Source of the DNA: Lentzea albidocapillata
Lineage (GTDB): Bacteria; Actinomycetota; Actinomycetes; Mycobacteriales; Pseudonocardiaceae
Direction: 5' to 3'
Length of the DNA stretch: 64,000 nucleotides
NCBI RefSeq assembly: GCF_000719115.1
Contig: NZ_JOEA01000014.1
Coordinates: 62,001 to 126,000, forward strand
Position numbers and translations under genes: made by a program. The notes beneath the pieces were generated by a model. The model was not told where the DNA came from. It saw nothing but the letters and a program-made list of their open reading frames with translations, and made no database searches. Positions 35,044 to 44,261 of the stretch are shown here, piece by piece (positions within the stretch are counted from its first letter, which is position 1; each line of letters begins with the position of its first letter).

Positions 35044-36086
35044 CCACCCAGCTCACCCCCGCCGTCACCCCACCCGCCCGGCGCACCGCGGCCCGCCGTC
35101 TCTCCACCCGCGTCGGCCGGGTCCGCGAGCTCGGCATCGTCGTGGCGCTGGCCCTCGTGGTCATCCCCACCGCGATCGTCAACCCGAGGTTCATCCAGCC
35201 CCAGAGCCTGCGCGACCTCCTCCTCAACGCCTCGATCGTCGCTCTCCTCGCGGTGGGCCAGACCCTCGTCGTCATCACCCGCAACGTCGACCTGTCCGTC
35301 GGCTCGGTGCTGGGCCTGTCCGCGTTCCTCACCGCCCAGCACTTCGCCGACAACCCAGGTACCCCGCTCCTGCTGGGCATCGGTTTCGGCGTCGCGGTCG
35401 GCCTCGCCTGCGGACTCCTCAACGGACTGCTGGTGGCGCTGGGCAATGTCCCCAGCCTCGTCGTCACGCTCGGCACGCTGTACGTGTTCCGGGGCATCGA
35501 CTACGCGCTCGCCCAAGGCAAGCAGGTCAACGCCGCCAACCTCCCCGACGCCCTGCTGGACCTCGGCAGCAGCCGCGTCCTCGGCATCCCGATCCTCGTG
35601 CTGGTCGCCGTCGTGGTGATCGTGGTGGCCGCCGTCTACCTGCGTTCCTACCGGTCCGGCCGCGAGCTGTACGCCATCGGCTCGAACCCGGAGGCCGCCA
35701 CGCTCGCGGGCATCCCGGTCGCCAGGCGCACGCTCACAACGTTCGCCGTCTCCGGGCTGATCGCCGGTCTCGCGGGTGCGCTGTGGGTCGCCCGCTACGG
35801 CACCGTCGACGCGGCCGCGGGCACCGGCCTCGAACTCCAGGTCGTCGCGGCGGTCGTCGTCGGCGGCGTCGCGATCTTCGGCGGGTCCGGCACGGTGACC
35901 GGGGCCGCGCTCGGCGCGCTCCTGCTGGGCACGATCACGAGTTGCCTGGTGGTGCTGCAGATCCCCGCGTTCTGGCAGCAGGCGATCGCGGGCGCGCTCC
36001 TGCTCAGCGCGATCACCGTCGACCGGCTCCTGGCACTGCGACTGGCCAAAGCCCTGCGCACCTCCGAAGGGACCAGCCATGCGTAA
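35040..36086 (+). CDS. rhaP: Rhamnose ABC transporter permease
   Basis: A 348-residue permease of the ribose/rhamnose type with eight to ten helices and the motif [15 protein letters not shown] near residue 85. The ATG at 35040 overlaps the rhaT stop as ATGA, which fixes the start; an open frame further upstream lies inside rhaT. It pairs with the next gene to form the channel. Confidence 0.88.
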   Translation: MTTQLTPAVTPPARRTAARRLSTRVGRVRELGIVVALALVVIPTAIVNPRFIQPQSLRDLLLNASIVALLAVGQTLVVITRNVDLSVGSVLGLSAFLTAQHFADNPGTPLLLGIGFGVAVGLACGLLNGLLVALGNVPSLVVTLGTLYVFRGIDYALAQGKQVNAANLPDALLDLGSSRVLGIPILVLVAVVVIVVAAVYLRSYRSGRELYAIGSNPEAATLAGIPVARRTLTTFAVSGLIAGLAGALWVARYGTVDAAAGTGLELQVVAAVVVGGVAIFGGSGTVTGAALGALLLGTITSCLVVLQIPAFWQQAIAGALLLSAITVDRLLALRLAKALRTSEGTSHA

Positions 36087-37038
36087 CCTCCTGCGGTGGG
36101 AGACCGCGCTGGTGTTCCTGCTCGTCGTGGTAGCGCTCACCGGCCAGGTCAGCACCGACGGCTCGTTCCTGTCCGGTGGCAACCTCTTCTACCTCGGCCT
36201 CGACATCGGCGAGATCGCGCTGATCGCGCTCCCGCTCACGCTGGTGATTGTCGCGGGCGAGATCGACCTGTCCGTCGCGTCGGTGCTGGGCCTGTCCAGC
36301 GCGCTGATCGGCTGGCTGTGGAACGCGGGCTGGTCACTGGAGACGATCCTGCCGACCGTGATCGTCGCGGGCGCGGTGTGCGGAGCGGTCAACGGCCTGC
36401 TGGTCACGAGGCTCGGTCTGCCGTCGCTCGCGGTCACCATCGGCACGCTCGCGCTCTACCGCGGCCTCGCCCTGGTGGTCCTGGGCGACACCGCGGTCGC
36501 CGACTTCCCGGCGAGCTACACGTCGTTCGGCACGACCCCGTTGCCCGGCACCGACATCCCGTATCCGATCGTGCTGGCCGCGGTCCTCGCCGTCCTGTTC
36601 GGCGTCGCCCTGCACGCCAGCTCGTTCGGCCGGTCCGTCTTCGCGATCGGGGCCAACGAAGAGGGTGCGCGCTTCTCCGGCATCCGGGTCAAGCGCGTGA
36701 AGCTCAGCTTGTTCGTGCTCGCCGGAGCCGTGGCGGCGATCGCGGGCATCGTCTACACGTTCCGCTTCTCCAGCGCCCGCGCGGACAACGGCGTCGGGCT
36801 CGAACTGGCCGTCGTCGCCGCCGTGCTCCTCGGCGGCGTGTCCATCTTCGGTGGCAAGGGATCGCTCTTCGGCGTGCTCGCGGGCGTGCTGCTGCTGGGC
36901 GGCCTGCGCAACCTCCTGATCCTGCAGGACACCTCCACCGAGGTCCTCACCATCGTCACCGGGCTCCTGCTCCTGGTGAGCGTGCTCGCCCCGTCCGTCA
37001 CCCGTCGCGTCGGAAGTCTGAGGAAGGCCGCACCATGA
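36079..37038 (+). CDS. rhaQ: Rhamnose ABC transporter permease
   Basis: A 319-residue permease, paralogous to the preceding one, with the related motif EIDLSVASVLGLSSAL near residue 60 and GGVSIFGGKGS near 252. Its ATG overlaps the end of rhaP by 8 bp. Together they match the RhaP/RhaQ pair of Rhizobium-type rhamnose transporters. Confidence 0.88.
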   Translation: MRNLLRWETALVFLLVVVALTGQVSTDGSFLSGGNLFYLGLDIGEIALIALPLTLVIVAGEIDLSVASVLGLSSALIGWLWNAGWSLETILPTVIVAGAVCGAVNGLLVTRLGLPSLAVTIGTLALYRGLALVVLGDTAVADFPASYTSFGTTPLPGTDIPYPIVLAAVLAVLFGVALHASSFGRSVFAIGANEEGARFSGIRVKRVKLSLFVLAGAVAAIAGIVYTFRFSSARADNGVGLELAVVAAVLLGGVSIFGGKGSLFGVLAGVLLLGGLRNLLILQDTSTEVLTIVTGLLLLVSVLAPSVTRRVGSLRKAAP

Positions 37039-38096
37039 ACACACGTCTAGTGCTCGCCCTGGTGATGTCCGGGGCCGTCGCGCTCACCGCCTGCGGTGGC
37101 ACCACGAAGGACAGCGCCGGTGATCAGACCGGCGGCGCCACCAACGCCGCCAAGGGTGATCCCAACGCGGCGCTCAAAGAAGGTCTGAAGATCACGTTCC
37201 TGCCCAAGCAGGTCAACAACCCGTACTTCACGGTGGCACAGAAGGGTGCCGAACAGGCGGGCACGGCGATCAAGGCCGAGGTCAAGGCCACCGGACCGTC
37301 CGACGCGGCCGCGTCCTCGCAGGTCACCTACATCAACACCGCCGCGCAGCAGAAGCAGGACGCGCTGGTGATCTCCGCGAACGACGCCAACGCCGTCGCG
37401 CCCGCGCTGAAGAGCGCACGTTCACAAGGGCTCAAGGTCGTCACGTTCGACTCCGACGCCGCCCCGGACGCCCGCGACGTCTTCATCAACCAGGCCACCT
37501 CGACCGAGATCGCGGCGGGCCAGGTGAAGCTGATGTCCGAGGCCGTCGGCGGGTCCGGTGAGATCGCGATCCTGTCCGCGACTCCCAACGCCACCAACCA
37601 GAACGCGTGGATCGAGGTCATGAAGACAGAGCTCGCGAAGCCGGAGTACTCAGGCCTCAAGCTCGTGGAGACCGCGTACGGCAACGACGAAGACCAGACG
37701 TCGTTCCAGAAGACCCAGGGCCTGCTGCAGGCGCACCCGAACCTCAAGGGCATCATCTCGCCGACCACCGTCGGTGTCGCGGCGGCCGCGCGTTACCTCA
37801 GCTCGTCGGAGTACAAGGGCAAGGTGCAGCTGACCGGTCTCGGCACGCCGAACCAGATGCGCAAGTTCGTCCAGGACGGCACGGTGAAGTCGTTCTCGCT
37901 GTGGGACCCGACCAAGCTCGGCTACCTCGCCGCCTACACCGCCGCCGCGCTCGCGTCCGGGCAGATCACCGGCGCGGAGGGCGAGAAGTACAAGGCCGGC
38001 GAGCTCGGCGACTACACGGTCGGCGCCAAGGGTGAGGTCGTACTCGGCCCGCCGACCGTGTTCACCAAGGACAACATCGACAAGTTCGACTTCTGA
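37035..38096 (+). CDS. rhaS: Rhamnose-binding lipoprotein
   Basis: A 353-residue solute-binding protein with a lipobox (ALTACGG, Cys20) and the RbsB-type fold (LKITFLPKQVNNPYFTVAQKG, then DALVISANDANAVAPALKSA). It captures L-rhamnose outside the cell for RhaPQ. The ATG at 37035 overlaps the rhaQ stop as ATGA. Placing the binding protein last among the transport genes and before the mutarotase is the order known from other rha clusters. Confidence 0.9.
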   Translation: MNTRLVLALVMSGAVALTACGGTTKDSAGDQTGGATNAAKGDPNAALKEGLKITFLPKQVNNPYFTVAQKGAEQAGTAIKAEVKATGPSDAAASSQVTYINTAAQQKQDALVISANDANAVAPALKSARSQGLKVVTFDSDAAPDARDVFINQATSTEIAAGQVKLMSEAVGGSGEIAILSATPNATNQNAWIEVMKTELAKPEYSGLKLVETAYGNDEDQTSFQKTQGLLQAHPNLKGIISPTTVGVAAAARYLSSSEYKGKVQLTGLGTPNQMRKFVQDGTVKSFSLWDPTKLGYLAAYTAAALASGQITGAEGEKYKAGELGDYTVGAKGEVVLGPPTVFTKDNIDKFDF

Positions 38097-38097
38097 C

Positions 38098-38409
38098 ATG
38101 CGCGTCTGCTTCACCTTGCGGGTCCGCCCGGATCGTCTCGACGACTACCGGGCGCGGCACCGCGAGGTGTGGCCGGAGATGCGGGCCGCCCTCAGCGAAG
38201 CGGGATGGCGCAACTACTCCCTCTACCTCGCTGAGGACGGCCTGCTCGTCGGCTACCTCGAGTGCGACGACTTCGACGCGGCGCTCGCGGAGATGGCGCG
38301 CACCGAGGTGAACGCGCGCTGGCAGACCGAGATGGCGGAGTTCTTCGTCGGCGACGGCAACGCCGACGAACGGATGCGGCCGCTCGACGAGGTCTTCCAC
38401 CTCGACTGA
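38098..38409 (+). CDS. rhaM: L-rhamnose mutarotase
   Basis: A 103-residue ferredoxin-like protein that interconverts the alpha and beta anomers of L-rhamnose. Family marks are MRVCFTLRVRPDRLDDYRARH, the HREVWPEM segment with catalytic His, and the terminal MRPLDEVFHLD. Its start lies 1 bp after the rhaS stop. Length is normal. Confidence 0.93.
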   Translation: MRVCFTLRVRPDRLDDYRARHREVWPEMRAALSEAGWRNYSLYLAEDGLLVGYLECDDFDAALAEMARTEVNARWQTEMAEFFVGDGNADERMRPLDEVFHLD

Positions 38410-38427
38410 AAAGCTTTGGGGAGAACA

Positions 38428-39582
38428 ATGAGCGTGAAGGACGCGCTGCGCGAGCAGCGGATCGAGACGCCCTCGTGGGCGTACGGCAACTCCGGCACCC
38501 GGTTCAAGGTGTTCGCGCAGCAGGGAGTTCCGCGCACGCCGTACGAGAAGATCGACGACGCCGCGGTGGTGCACCGGCTCACCGGGATCGCGCCGACCGT
38601 CGCGTTGCACATCCCGTGGGACAGGGTCGACGACTACGGCAAGCTCGCCTCCTACGCGCTGGACCGGGGGGTCGCGCTCGGGGCGATCAACTCCAACGTG
38701 TTCCAGGACGACGACTACAAGCTCGGCAGCGTCTGCCACCCGGACGCGACGGTGCGGCGCAAGGCGGTCGGGCACCTGCTGGAGTGCGTCGACATCATGG
38801 ACCGGACGGGGTCGCGCGATCTCAAGCTGTGGTTCGCCGACGGCCTCAACTACCCCGGCCAGGACAACCTGCGCGCCCGCCAGGACCGGCTCGCCGAAGC
38901 GCTGCGCGAGACCTACGACCGGCTCGGTTCCGGCCAGCGGATGTTGCTGGAGTACAAGCTCTTCGAGCCCGCCTTCTACGCCACGGACGTACCGGACTGG
39001 GGCACGGCGTTCGCGCATTGCCTGCAGCTGGGCGAACGTGCGCAGGTCGTGATCGACACCGGGCACCACGCCCCCGGCACGAACATCGAGTTCATCGTGT
39101 CGTTCCTGCTGCGGGCGGACAAGCTCGGCGCGTTCGACTTCAACTCGCGCTTCTACGCCGACGACGACCTGATGGCCGGGGCGGCCGACCCGTTCCAGCT
39201 GTTCCGGATCATGCACGAGATCGTCCTGGCCGACGCGCTGAAGCCCGCCGCCGGCATCGCGTTCATGCTCGACCAGTGCCACAACCTGGAGCCGAAGATC
39301 CCGGCGATCATCAGGTCCGTGCTCAACGTCCAGGAGGCCACGGCGAAGGCGCTGCTCGTCGACCACAGCGCGTTGGACGCGGCCCAGCGGGCCGGTGACG
39401 TACTGGAGGCGAACGCCGCGTTGATGGACGCCTACAACACCGACGTGCGGCCACTTCTGCGGGAACTGCGCGAGGACATGGGGCTGGATCCCGATCCGAT
39501 GGCCGCGTACCGGCGGTCCGGGTACGCCGAGCAGATCGTCCGGGAACGAGTCGGTGGCGAGGCCGCCGGGTGGGGTGCGTGA
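38428..39582 (+). CDS. rhaI: L-rhamnose isomerase
   Basis: A 384-residue TIM-barrel metal enzyme converting L-rhamnose to L-rhamnulose in the cytosol. It is of the Pseudomonas stutzeri/rhizobial RhaI type, not E. coli RhaA: LKLWFADGLNYPGQDN, EYKLFEPAFY, IDTGHHAPGTNIEF and FDFNSRFYADDDL carry the metal-binding Glu, Asp and His residues. The ATG at 38428 has GGGGAG nearby; the frame start at 38416 lacks support. It is 18 bp after rhaM and overlaps rhaD. Confidence 0.93.
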   Translation: MSVKDALREQRIETPSWAYGNSGTRFKVFAQQGVPRTPYEKIDDAAVVHRLTGIAPTVALHIPWDRVDDYGKLASYALDRGVALGAINSNVFQDDDYKLGSVCHPDATVRRKAVGHLLECVDIMDRTGSRDLKLWFADGLNYPGQDNLRARQDRLAEALRETYDRLGSGQRMLLEYKLFEPAFYATDVPDWGTAFAHCLQLGERAQVVIDTGHHAPGTNIEFIVSFLLRADKLGAFDFNSRFYADDDLMAGAADPFQLFRIMHEIVLADALKPAAGIAFMLDQCHNLEPKIPAIIRSVLNVQEATAKALLVDHSALDAAQRAGDVLEANAALMDAYNTDVRPLLRELREDMGLDPDPMAAYRRSGYAEQIVRERVGGEAAGWGA

Positions 39583-41606
39583 TGGAGCAGGTCCAAGCGC
39601 TGCTGGGGCGGAGCAACCGGCTCGGCGCCGATCCGCGCAACACCAACTACGCGGGCGGCAACACTTCGGCCAAGGACCAGGCGCCCGACCCGGTGACCGG
39701 GCAGCCCGTGGAACTGATGTGGGTCAAGGGATCCGGCGGTGACCTCGGGACGCTGGAGGAGTCCGGGCTCGCGGTGTTGCGGCTCGACCGGCTCCGCGCG
39801 CTGACCGAGGTCTATCCCGGTGTGGAGCGCGAGGACGAGATGGTCGCCGCGTTCGACTTCTGCCTGCACGGCAAGGGAGGCGCGGCGCCGTCGATCGACA
39901 CGGCCATGCACGGTCTCGTCGATGCCGCGCACGTCGACCACCTGCACCCGGACGCCGGTATCGCATTCGCGACGGCGGCGGACGGCGAGGCACTGGTCAA
40001 GGCGTGCTTCGGTGAACGCGTGGCGTGGGTGCCGTGGCGGCGGCCGGGTTTCCAGCTGGGACTGGACATCGCGGCGATCAGGCGGGACCACCCGCAGGCC
40101 ATCGGCGTCGTCCTGGGCGGGCACGGCATCACCGCGTGGGGTGCGACGAGCGAGGAGTGCGAGGCGCACTCGCTGGAGATCATCCAGACCGCGCAGCGCT
40201 ACCTCGACGACCACGGCCGCGCGGAGCCGTTCGGACCGGTGGTCCACGAGCCGCTGTCCGCGGAGGAGCGCCGGGTGCGGGCCGCCGAACTGGCGCCGGT
40301 GATCCGCGGCCTGGCCTCCGCGGACAGCCCGCAGGCCGGCCACTTCACGGACTCCGGCGTGGTGCTGGACTTCCTGTCGCGGGAACGGCATCCGGAACTC
40401 GCCGCGCGCGGCACGTCCTGCCCCGACCACTTCCTGCGCACCAAGGTCCGGCCGTTGGTGCTCGACCTGCCGCCGAGCGCGCCGGTCGAAGACGTCGTGG
40501 AGCGCCTGCGACAACTCCACGCCGCCTACCGCGAGGAGTACCGGGCCTACTACGAGCGGCACGCCGAGCCGGACAGCCCGCCGATGCGCGGCGCGGACCC
40601 GGCCATCGTGCTCGTGCCGGGCGTCGGCATGTTCAGCTTCGGCCGGAACAAGCAGACCGCGCGGGTGGCGGGCGAGTTCTATGTGAACGCGATCAACGTC
40701 ATGCGGGGCGCCGAATCGGTCTCGCGGTACGCGCCGATCGACGAGCGCGAGAAGTTCCGCATCGAGTACTGGTCCCTCGAAGAGGCCAAGCTGCGGCGGA
40801 TGCCGAAGCCCAAGCCCTTGGCCACCCGCGTCGCCCTCGTCACCGGCGGCGGTTCGGGCATCGGCCGGGCGGTCGCCGAACGGCTGGCGGCTGAGGGCGC
40901 GTGCGTCGTGGTCGCCGACCGCGACGGTGACGCCGCACGTGAAGTCGCTTCAGGCATCGGTTCCTCCGACGTGGCGGTGCCGGTGACCGTCGACGTCACC
41001 GACGCGGCAGGCATCGCCGAGGCGTTCCGCGCGGCGGCACTCGCGTTCGGCGGCGTGGACCTGGTGGTCAACAACGCCGGCCTGTCGATCTCCAAGCCGC
41101 TCGACCAGACCACCGAGGCCGACTGGGACCTGCAGCACGACGTGATGGCCAAGGGTTCGTTCCTGGTCTCACAGCAGGCCGCCAGGGTCATGCGCGCTCA
41201 GGGCATGGGCGGCGACATCATCTACATCTCCAGCAAGAACGCGGTCTTCGCCGGCCCGAACAACGTCGCGTACGGGGCGGCCAAGGCCAACCAGGCGCAC
41301 CAGGTCCGGTTGCTCGCGGCCGAACTGGGCGAGGACGGCATCCGCGTCAACGGCATCAATCCGGACGGCGTGGTCCGCGGTTCCGGGATCTTCGCCGGCG
41401 GCTGGGGCGCCCAGCGCGCCGCCGTCTACGGCGTGCCCGAGGAGAAGCTCGGCGAGTTCTACGCCCAGCGCACCCTGCTGAAGCGCGAGGTGCTGCCCGA
41501 ACACGTTGCCGCGGCGGTGTTCGCGCTCACAGCGGGAGACCTGTCGCTCACGACCGGCCTGCACGTGCCGGTCGACGCCGGTGTCGCCGCGGCGTTCCTG
41601 CGATGA
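39582..41606 (+). CDS. rhaD: Bifunctional rhamnulose-1-phosphate aldolase / L-lactaldehyde dehydrogenase
   Basis: A 674-residue fusion. Residues 1 to about 400 are a class II aldolase domain with the Zn ligands of HVDHLHPDA and a distal His in LGGHGITAWG; it splits rhamnulose-1-phosphate to DHAP and L-lactaldehyde. From about 415 a short-chain dehydrogenase domain follows with TGGGSGIG, NNAGLS, the Ser in YISSKNA and the YGAAKAN catalytic pair, which would act on the lactaldehyde. This RhaEW-type fusion is known in Bacillus and actinomycetes. The ATG at 39582 overlaps the rhaI stop by one base. Confidence 0.92.
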   Translation: MEQVQALLGRSNRLGADPRNTNYAGGNTSAKDQAPDPVTGQPVELMWVKGSGGDLGTLEESGLAVLRLDRLRALTEVYPGVEREDEMVAAFDFCLHGKGGAAPSIDTAMHGLVDAAHVDHLHPDAGIAFATAADGEALVKACFGERVAWVPWRRPGFQLGLDIAAIRRDHPQAIGVVLGGHGITAWGATSEECEAHSLEIIQTAQRYLDDHGRAEPFGPVVHEPLSAEERRVRAAELAPVIRGLASADSPQAGHFTDSGVVLDFLSRERHPELAARGTSCPDHFLRTKVRPLVLDLPPSAPVEDVVERLRQLHAAYREEYRAYYERHAEPDSPPMRGADPAIVLVPGVGMFSFGRNKQTARVAGEFYVNAINVMRGAESVSRYAPIDEREKFRIEYWSLEEAKLRRMPKPKPLATRVALVTGGGSGIGRAVAERLAAEGACVVVADRDGDAAREVASGIGSSDVAVPVTVDVTDAAGIAEAFRAAALAFGGVDLVVNNAGLSISKPLDQTTEADWDLQHDVMAKGSFLVSQQAARVMRAQGMGGDIIYISSKNAVFAGPNNVAYGAAKANQAHQVRLLAAELGEDGIRVNGINPDGVVRGSGIFAGGWGAQRAAVYGVPEEKLGEFYAQRTLLKREVLPEHVAAAVFALTAGDLSLTTGLHVPVDAGVAAAFLR

Positions 41607-42898
41607 CGGCGGTCGCGGCGGTCGACCTCGGTGCGTCCAGCGGCCGGGTGGTGCGAGGCGTCGTCACCGATGGCCGCGTTCACATCGAGGAGGTGCACCG
41701 GTTCGCCAACGGTCCGGTGCACCGGCGCGGCTCGCTGCACTGGGACCTGCCCGGCCTGTACCGCGAGGTGCTGGCCGGGCTGCGGCTCGCCGGTGAGGTC
41801 GACAGCATCGGCATCGACAGCTGGGCGGTCGACTACGGCCTGCTCGACGCGCGGGGCGAGTTGCTCGGAGACCCCGTCTGCTACCGCGATTCCCGCACCG
41901 ACGGGATCAAGCCGCCCGACGGCCTGTACGAGATCAACGGGCTGCAGTTCCAGCCGTTCAACACGATGTTCCAGCTCATGGCCGAACCGCTGCTCCCCCA
42001 GACCTCCCAGCTCCTGCTCATCCCCGACCTGATCTCCTACTGGCTCACCGGCGACCGCGGCGCCGAGTACACCAACGCCACCACGACCGGCCTGATAGAC
42101 GTCCGAACAGGACAGTGGTCACCCGAGCTGACCCGCGTACTGCCAGGCCTTCTCCCCGCGCTGCGCCGGCCTGGCGACCCCGCCGGTACGTACAACGGAG
42201 TCCCGGTCATCGCGGTCGGATCGCACGACACCGCGTCCGCCGTAGTCGCCGTGCCCGCCGAGACGGACCGGTTCGCCTACATCTCCTGCGGCACCTGGTC
42301 ACTGGTCGGCGTCGAACTCTCCGAACCCGTGCTCACCGCCGAGAGCCGCGCTGCCAACTTCACCAACGAGGGCGGCGTGGACGGCACGATCCGCTACCTC
42401 CGCAACGTGATGGGCCTGTGGCTGCTGCAGGAATGCCTGCGGACCTGGAACGCCGAGCTGGCACCGTTGCTGCGGGAAGCCGCGCACTCGACCGGTTCGG
42501 TGTTCGATCCCAACGACCCGGTGTTCCTGCCGCCCGGTGACATGCCCGCCCGGATCGAGCGGTGGTGCGGGAAGAGCATGACTCGGGCCGAGATCGTCCG
42601 GTCCATTCTGGACAGTCTCGCGCTCGCCCACCGCGACGCGATCGTCGACGCGCAGCGGTTGTCCGGCAAGGAAGTCGACGTCGTGCACATCGTCGGCGGC
42701 GGCTCACACAACGAGCTGCTGTGCCAGCTCACCGCCGATGCGTGCGGGCTGCCGGTGGTCGCGGGTCCGGCCGAGGCGACCGCGCTGGGCAACGTCCTGG
42801 TGCAGGCGCGCGCTGTGGGCGCCGCGCACGGCACGCTCATGGACCTCAGGATGCTCGTCCAGCGATCACAGGCGTTGCACCGTTACCTCCCGCGATGA
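41603..42898 (+). CDS. rhaB: Rhamnulokinase
   Basis: A 431-residue FGGY-family kinase that phosphorylates L-rhamnulose with ATP. It opens AAVDLGASSGRVV, the ATP-binding phosphate loop of rhamnulokinases, and carries SIGIDSWAVDYGLLD, YISCGTWSLVG and HIVGGGSHNELLCQ. The ATG overlaps the rhaD stop as ATGA. It is the last gene of an eight-gene plus-strand operon from 33541 that holds every step from uptake to central metabolism. Confidence 0.93.
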   Translation: MTAVAAVDLGASSGRVVRGVVTDGRVHIEEVHRFANGPVHRRGSLHWDLPGLYREVLAGLRLAGEVDSIGIDSWAVDYGLLDARGELLGDPVCYRDSRTDGIKPPDGLYEINGLQFQPFNTMFQLMAEPLLPQTSQLLLIPDLISYWLTGDRGAEYTNATTTGLIDVRTGQWSPELTRVLPGLLPALRRPGDPAGTYNGVPVIAVGSHDTASAVVAVPAETDRFAYISCGTWSLVGVELSEPVLTAESRAANFTNEGGVDGTIRYLRNVMGLWLLQECLRTWNAELAPLLREAAHSTGSVFDPNDPVFLPPGDMPARIERWCGKSMTRAEIVRSILDSLALAHRDAIVDAQRLSGKEVDVVHIVGGGSHNELLCQLTADACGLPVVAGPAEATALGNVLVQARAVGAAHGTLMDLRMLVQRSQALHRYLPR

Positions 42899-42941
42899 TC
42901 CTGCCGAGAAGTTTCGAAAATTATTCTTCTGGCCCAAGCGA

Positions 42942-42971
42942 TTGACTCTCGTTCGCGCGCGCTCCTACGTT
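42942..42971 (+). promoter_or_regulatory. Candidate promoter for the SGNH esterase gene
   Basis: TTGACT at 42942-42947 and TACGTT at 42966-42971 are separated by 18 bp in an AT-richer gap, 37 bp before the start at 43008. The spacing suits a housekeeping sigma factor; the -10 box is imperfect. Confidence 0.4.
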
Positions 42972-43007
42972 CGTCTTTCAACCCCCTTCTCGAAAGGGAT
43001 GTGAGAG

Positions 43008-44243
43008 ATGCGCAGGCGTTCGTTCCTCGGTCTGGCCGCCACCGGCGTACTCGTTCCCACCGTCGCCCCGGCCGATGCCAGGAGCGAACGCTGGGTCACC
43101 ACGTGGACGTCGATGCCACAGTTGACGGAACCGCACAACATGCCACCGCCGCCGTTCACCCAGGAAGGCCTGGTACTGGCGGATGCCACGCTGCGCCAGA
43201 CCGTTCAGGTCTCCGTCGGCGGGCGGCGGATGCGGCTGCGGTTCTCCAACGCGTTCGGCGGGGTGGTGCTGCCGATCACCGCGGTCACCGTCGCACTGCC
43301 GGCGGACGGCCGCGCGGGCGTCAGCGCCATCCAGCCGGGAACGGTGCGGCCCGTGACGTTCAGCGGAAGGGCCTCGGCGAACGTTCCGGTCGGCGCGCTG
43401 GTCCTGTCCGATCCGCTCGCCTTCACGCTGGTTCCGGGCACGAACATCACCGTGACCGTCTACCTCGCGAACGGCCAGGCATCCACCGCGATCACCTCGC
43501 ATCCCGGCTCCCGCACCACGTCCCACCTGGTGGCGGGCAACCACGTCGACTCCCCCGGCCTGCCGGGCGCGACGCCCACCGACCACTGGTACTTCCTCAG
43601 CGGCGTCGAGGTGCGCGCGGACGCCTCCAGCGTGGTCGTGATCGGCGACTCGCTGACCGACGGCCGCGGCTCGACCACCAACGGCAACGACCGCTGGCCC
43701 AACCAGCTCTTCGAACGGTTGCAAGGCAAGGACGTCGCGGTCCTCAACCAGGCCGCGGGCGGCAACCGCGTGCTGAACGACGGCCTCGGTCCCAGCGTGC
43801 TGGCCCGGCTCGACCGCGACCTCCTCGCGCAGTGCGCCGTCCGGTGGCTGATCCTCTTCGAGGGCGTCAACGACATCGGCACCGCCGCGCCGGAGGAAAC
43901 GGCGCAGAAGCAGGTGTCCGACGACCTGATCGCCGCCTACCAGCAGATCACCGGCCGCGCCCACGCCCACGACATCCAGGTCTACGGCGCCACGCTGCTC
44001 CCGTTCGGCGGCAGCGGCTACGACGACCCCGGCGGCTTCCGCGAGTCGGCCAGGCAGGCCGTCAACCGCTGGATCCGCACCAGCCGCCGCTTCGACGCGG
44101 TCATCGACTTCGACGCCGCCGTGCGCGATCCGGCCGATCCGCGGCGACTCCTGGCCGCCGCGGACGTCGGTGACCACCTGCACCTGAACCCGGCCGGCTA
44201 CCGGATGCTCGCGGAGGCGGTGCCGGCCCGGCTGTTCCGCTAG
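43008..44243 (+). CDS. Secreted SGNH/GDSL esterase
   Basis: A 411-residue esterase with a Tat-type signal (RRRSFLGLAATG). An N-terminal beta-rich domain (about 30-200) precedes an SGNH domain with nucleophile S215 (VIGDSLTDG), block II Gly and Asn in NQAAGGNR, block III GVNDIG and the terminal DHLHLNP with Asp and His. Actinobacterial proteins of this layout are annotated as lysophospholipase-like or carbohydrate deacetylases. Its place between the rhamnose operon and a secreted rhamnosidase makes deacetylation of rhamnogalacturonan a reasonable guess, but the sequence does not prove it. GAAAGGGA lies upstream of the ATG. Confidence 0.8.
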   Translation: MRRRSFLGLAATGVLVPTVAPADARSERWVTTWTSMPQLTEPHNMPPPPFTQEGLVLADATLRQTVQVSVGGRRMRLRFSNAFGGVVLPITAVTVALPADGRAGVSAIQPGTVRPVTFSGRASANVPVGALVLSDPLAFTLVPGTNITVTVYLANGQASTAITSHPGSRTTSHLVAGNHVDSPGLPGATPTDHWYFLSGVEVRADASSVVVIGDSLTDGRGSTTNGNDRWPNQLFERLQGKDVAVLNQAAGGNRVLNDGLGPSVLARLDRDLLAQCAVRWLILFEGVNDIGTAAPEETAQKQVSDDLIAAYQQITGRAHAHDIQVYGATLLPFGGSGYDDPGGFRESARQAVNRWIRTSRRFDAVIDFDAAVRDPADPRRLLAAADVGDHLHLNPAGYRMLAEAVPARLFR

Positions 44244-44261
44244 CTGTATCGACCGCGGACC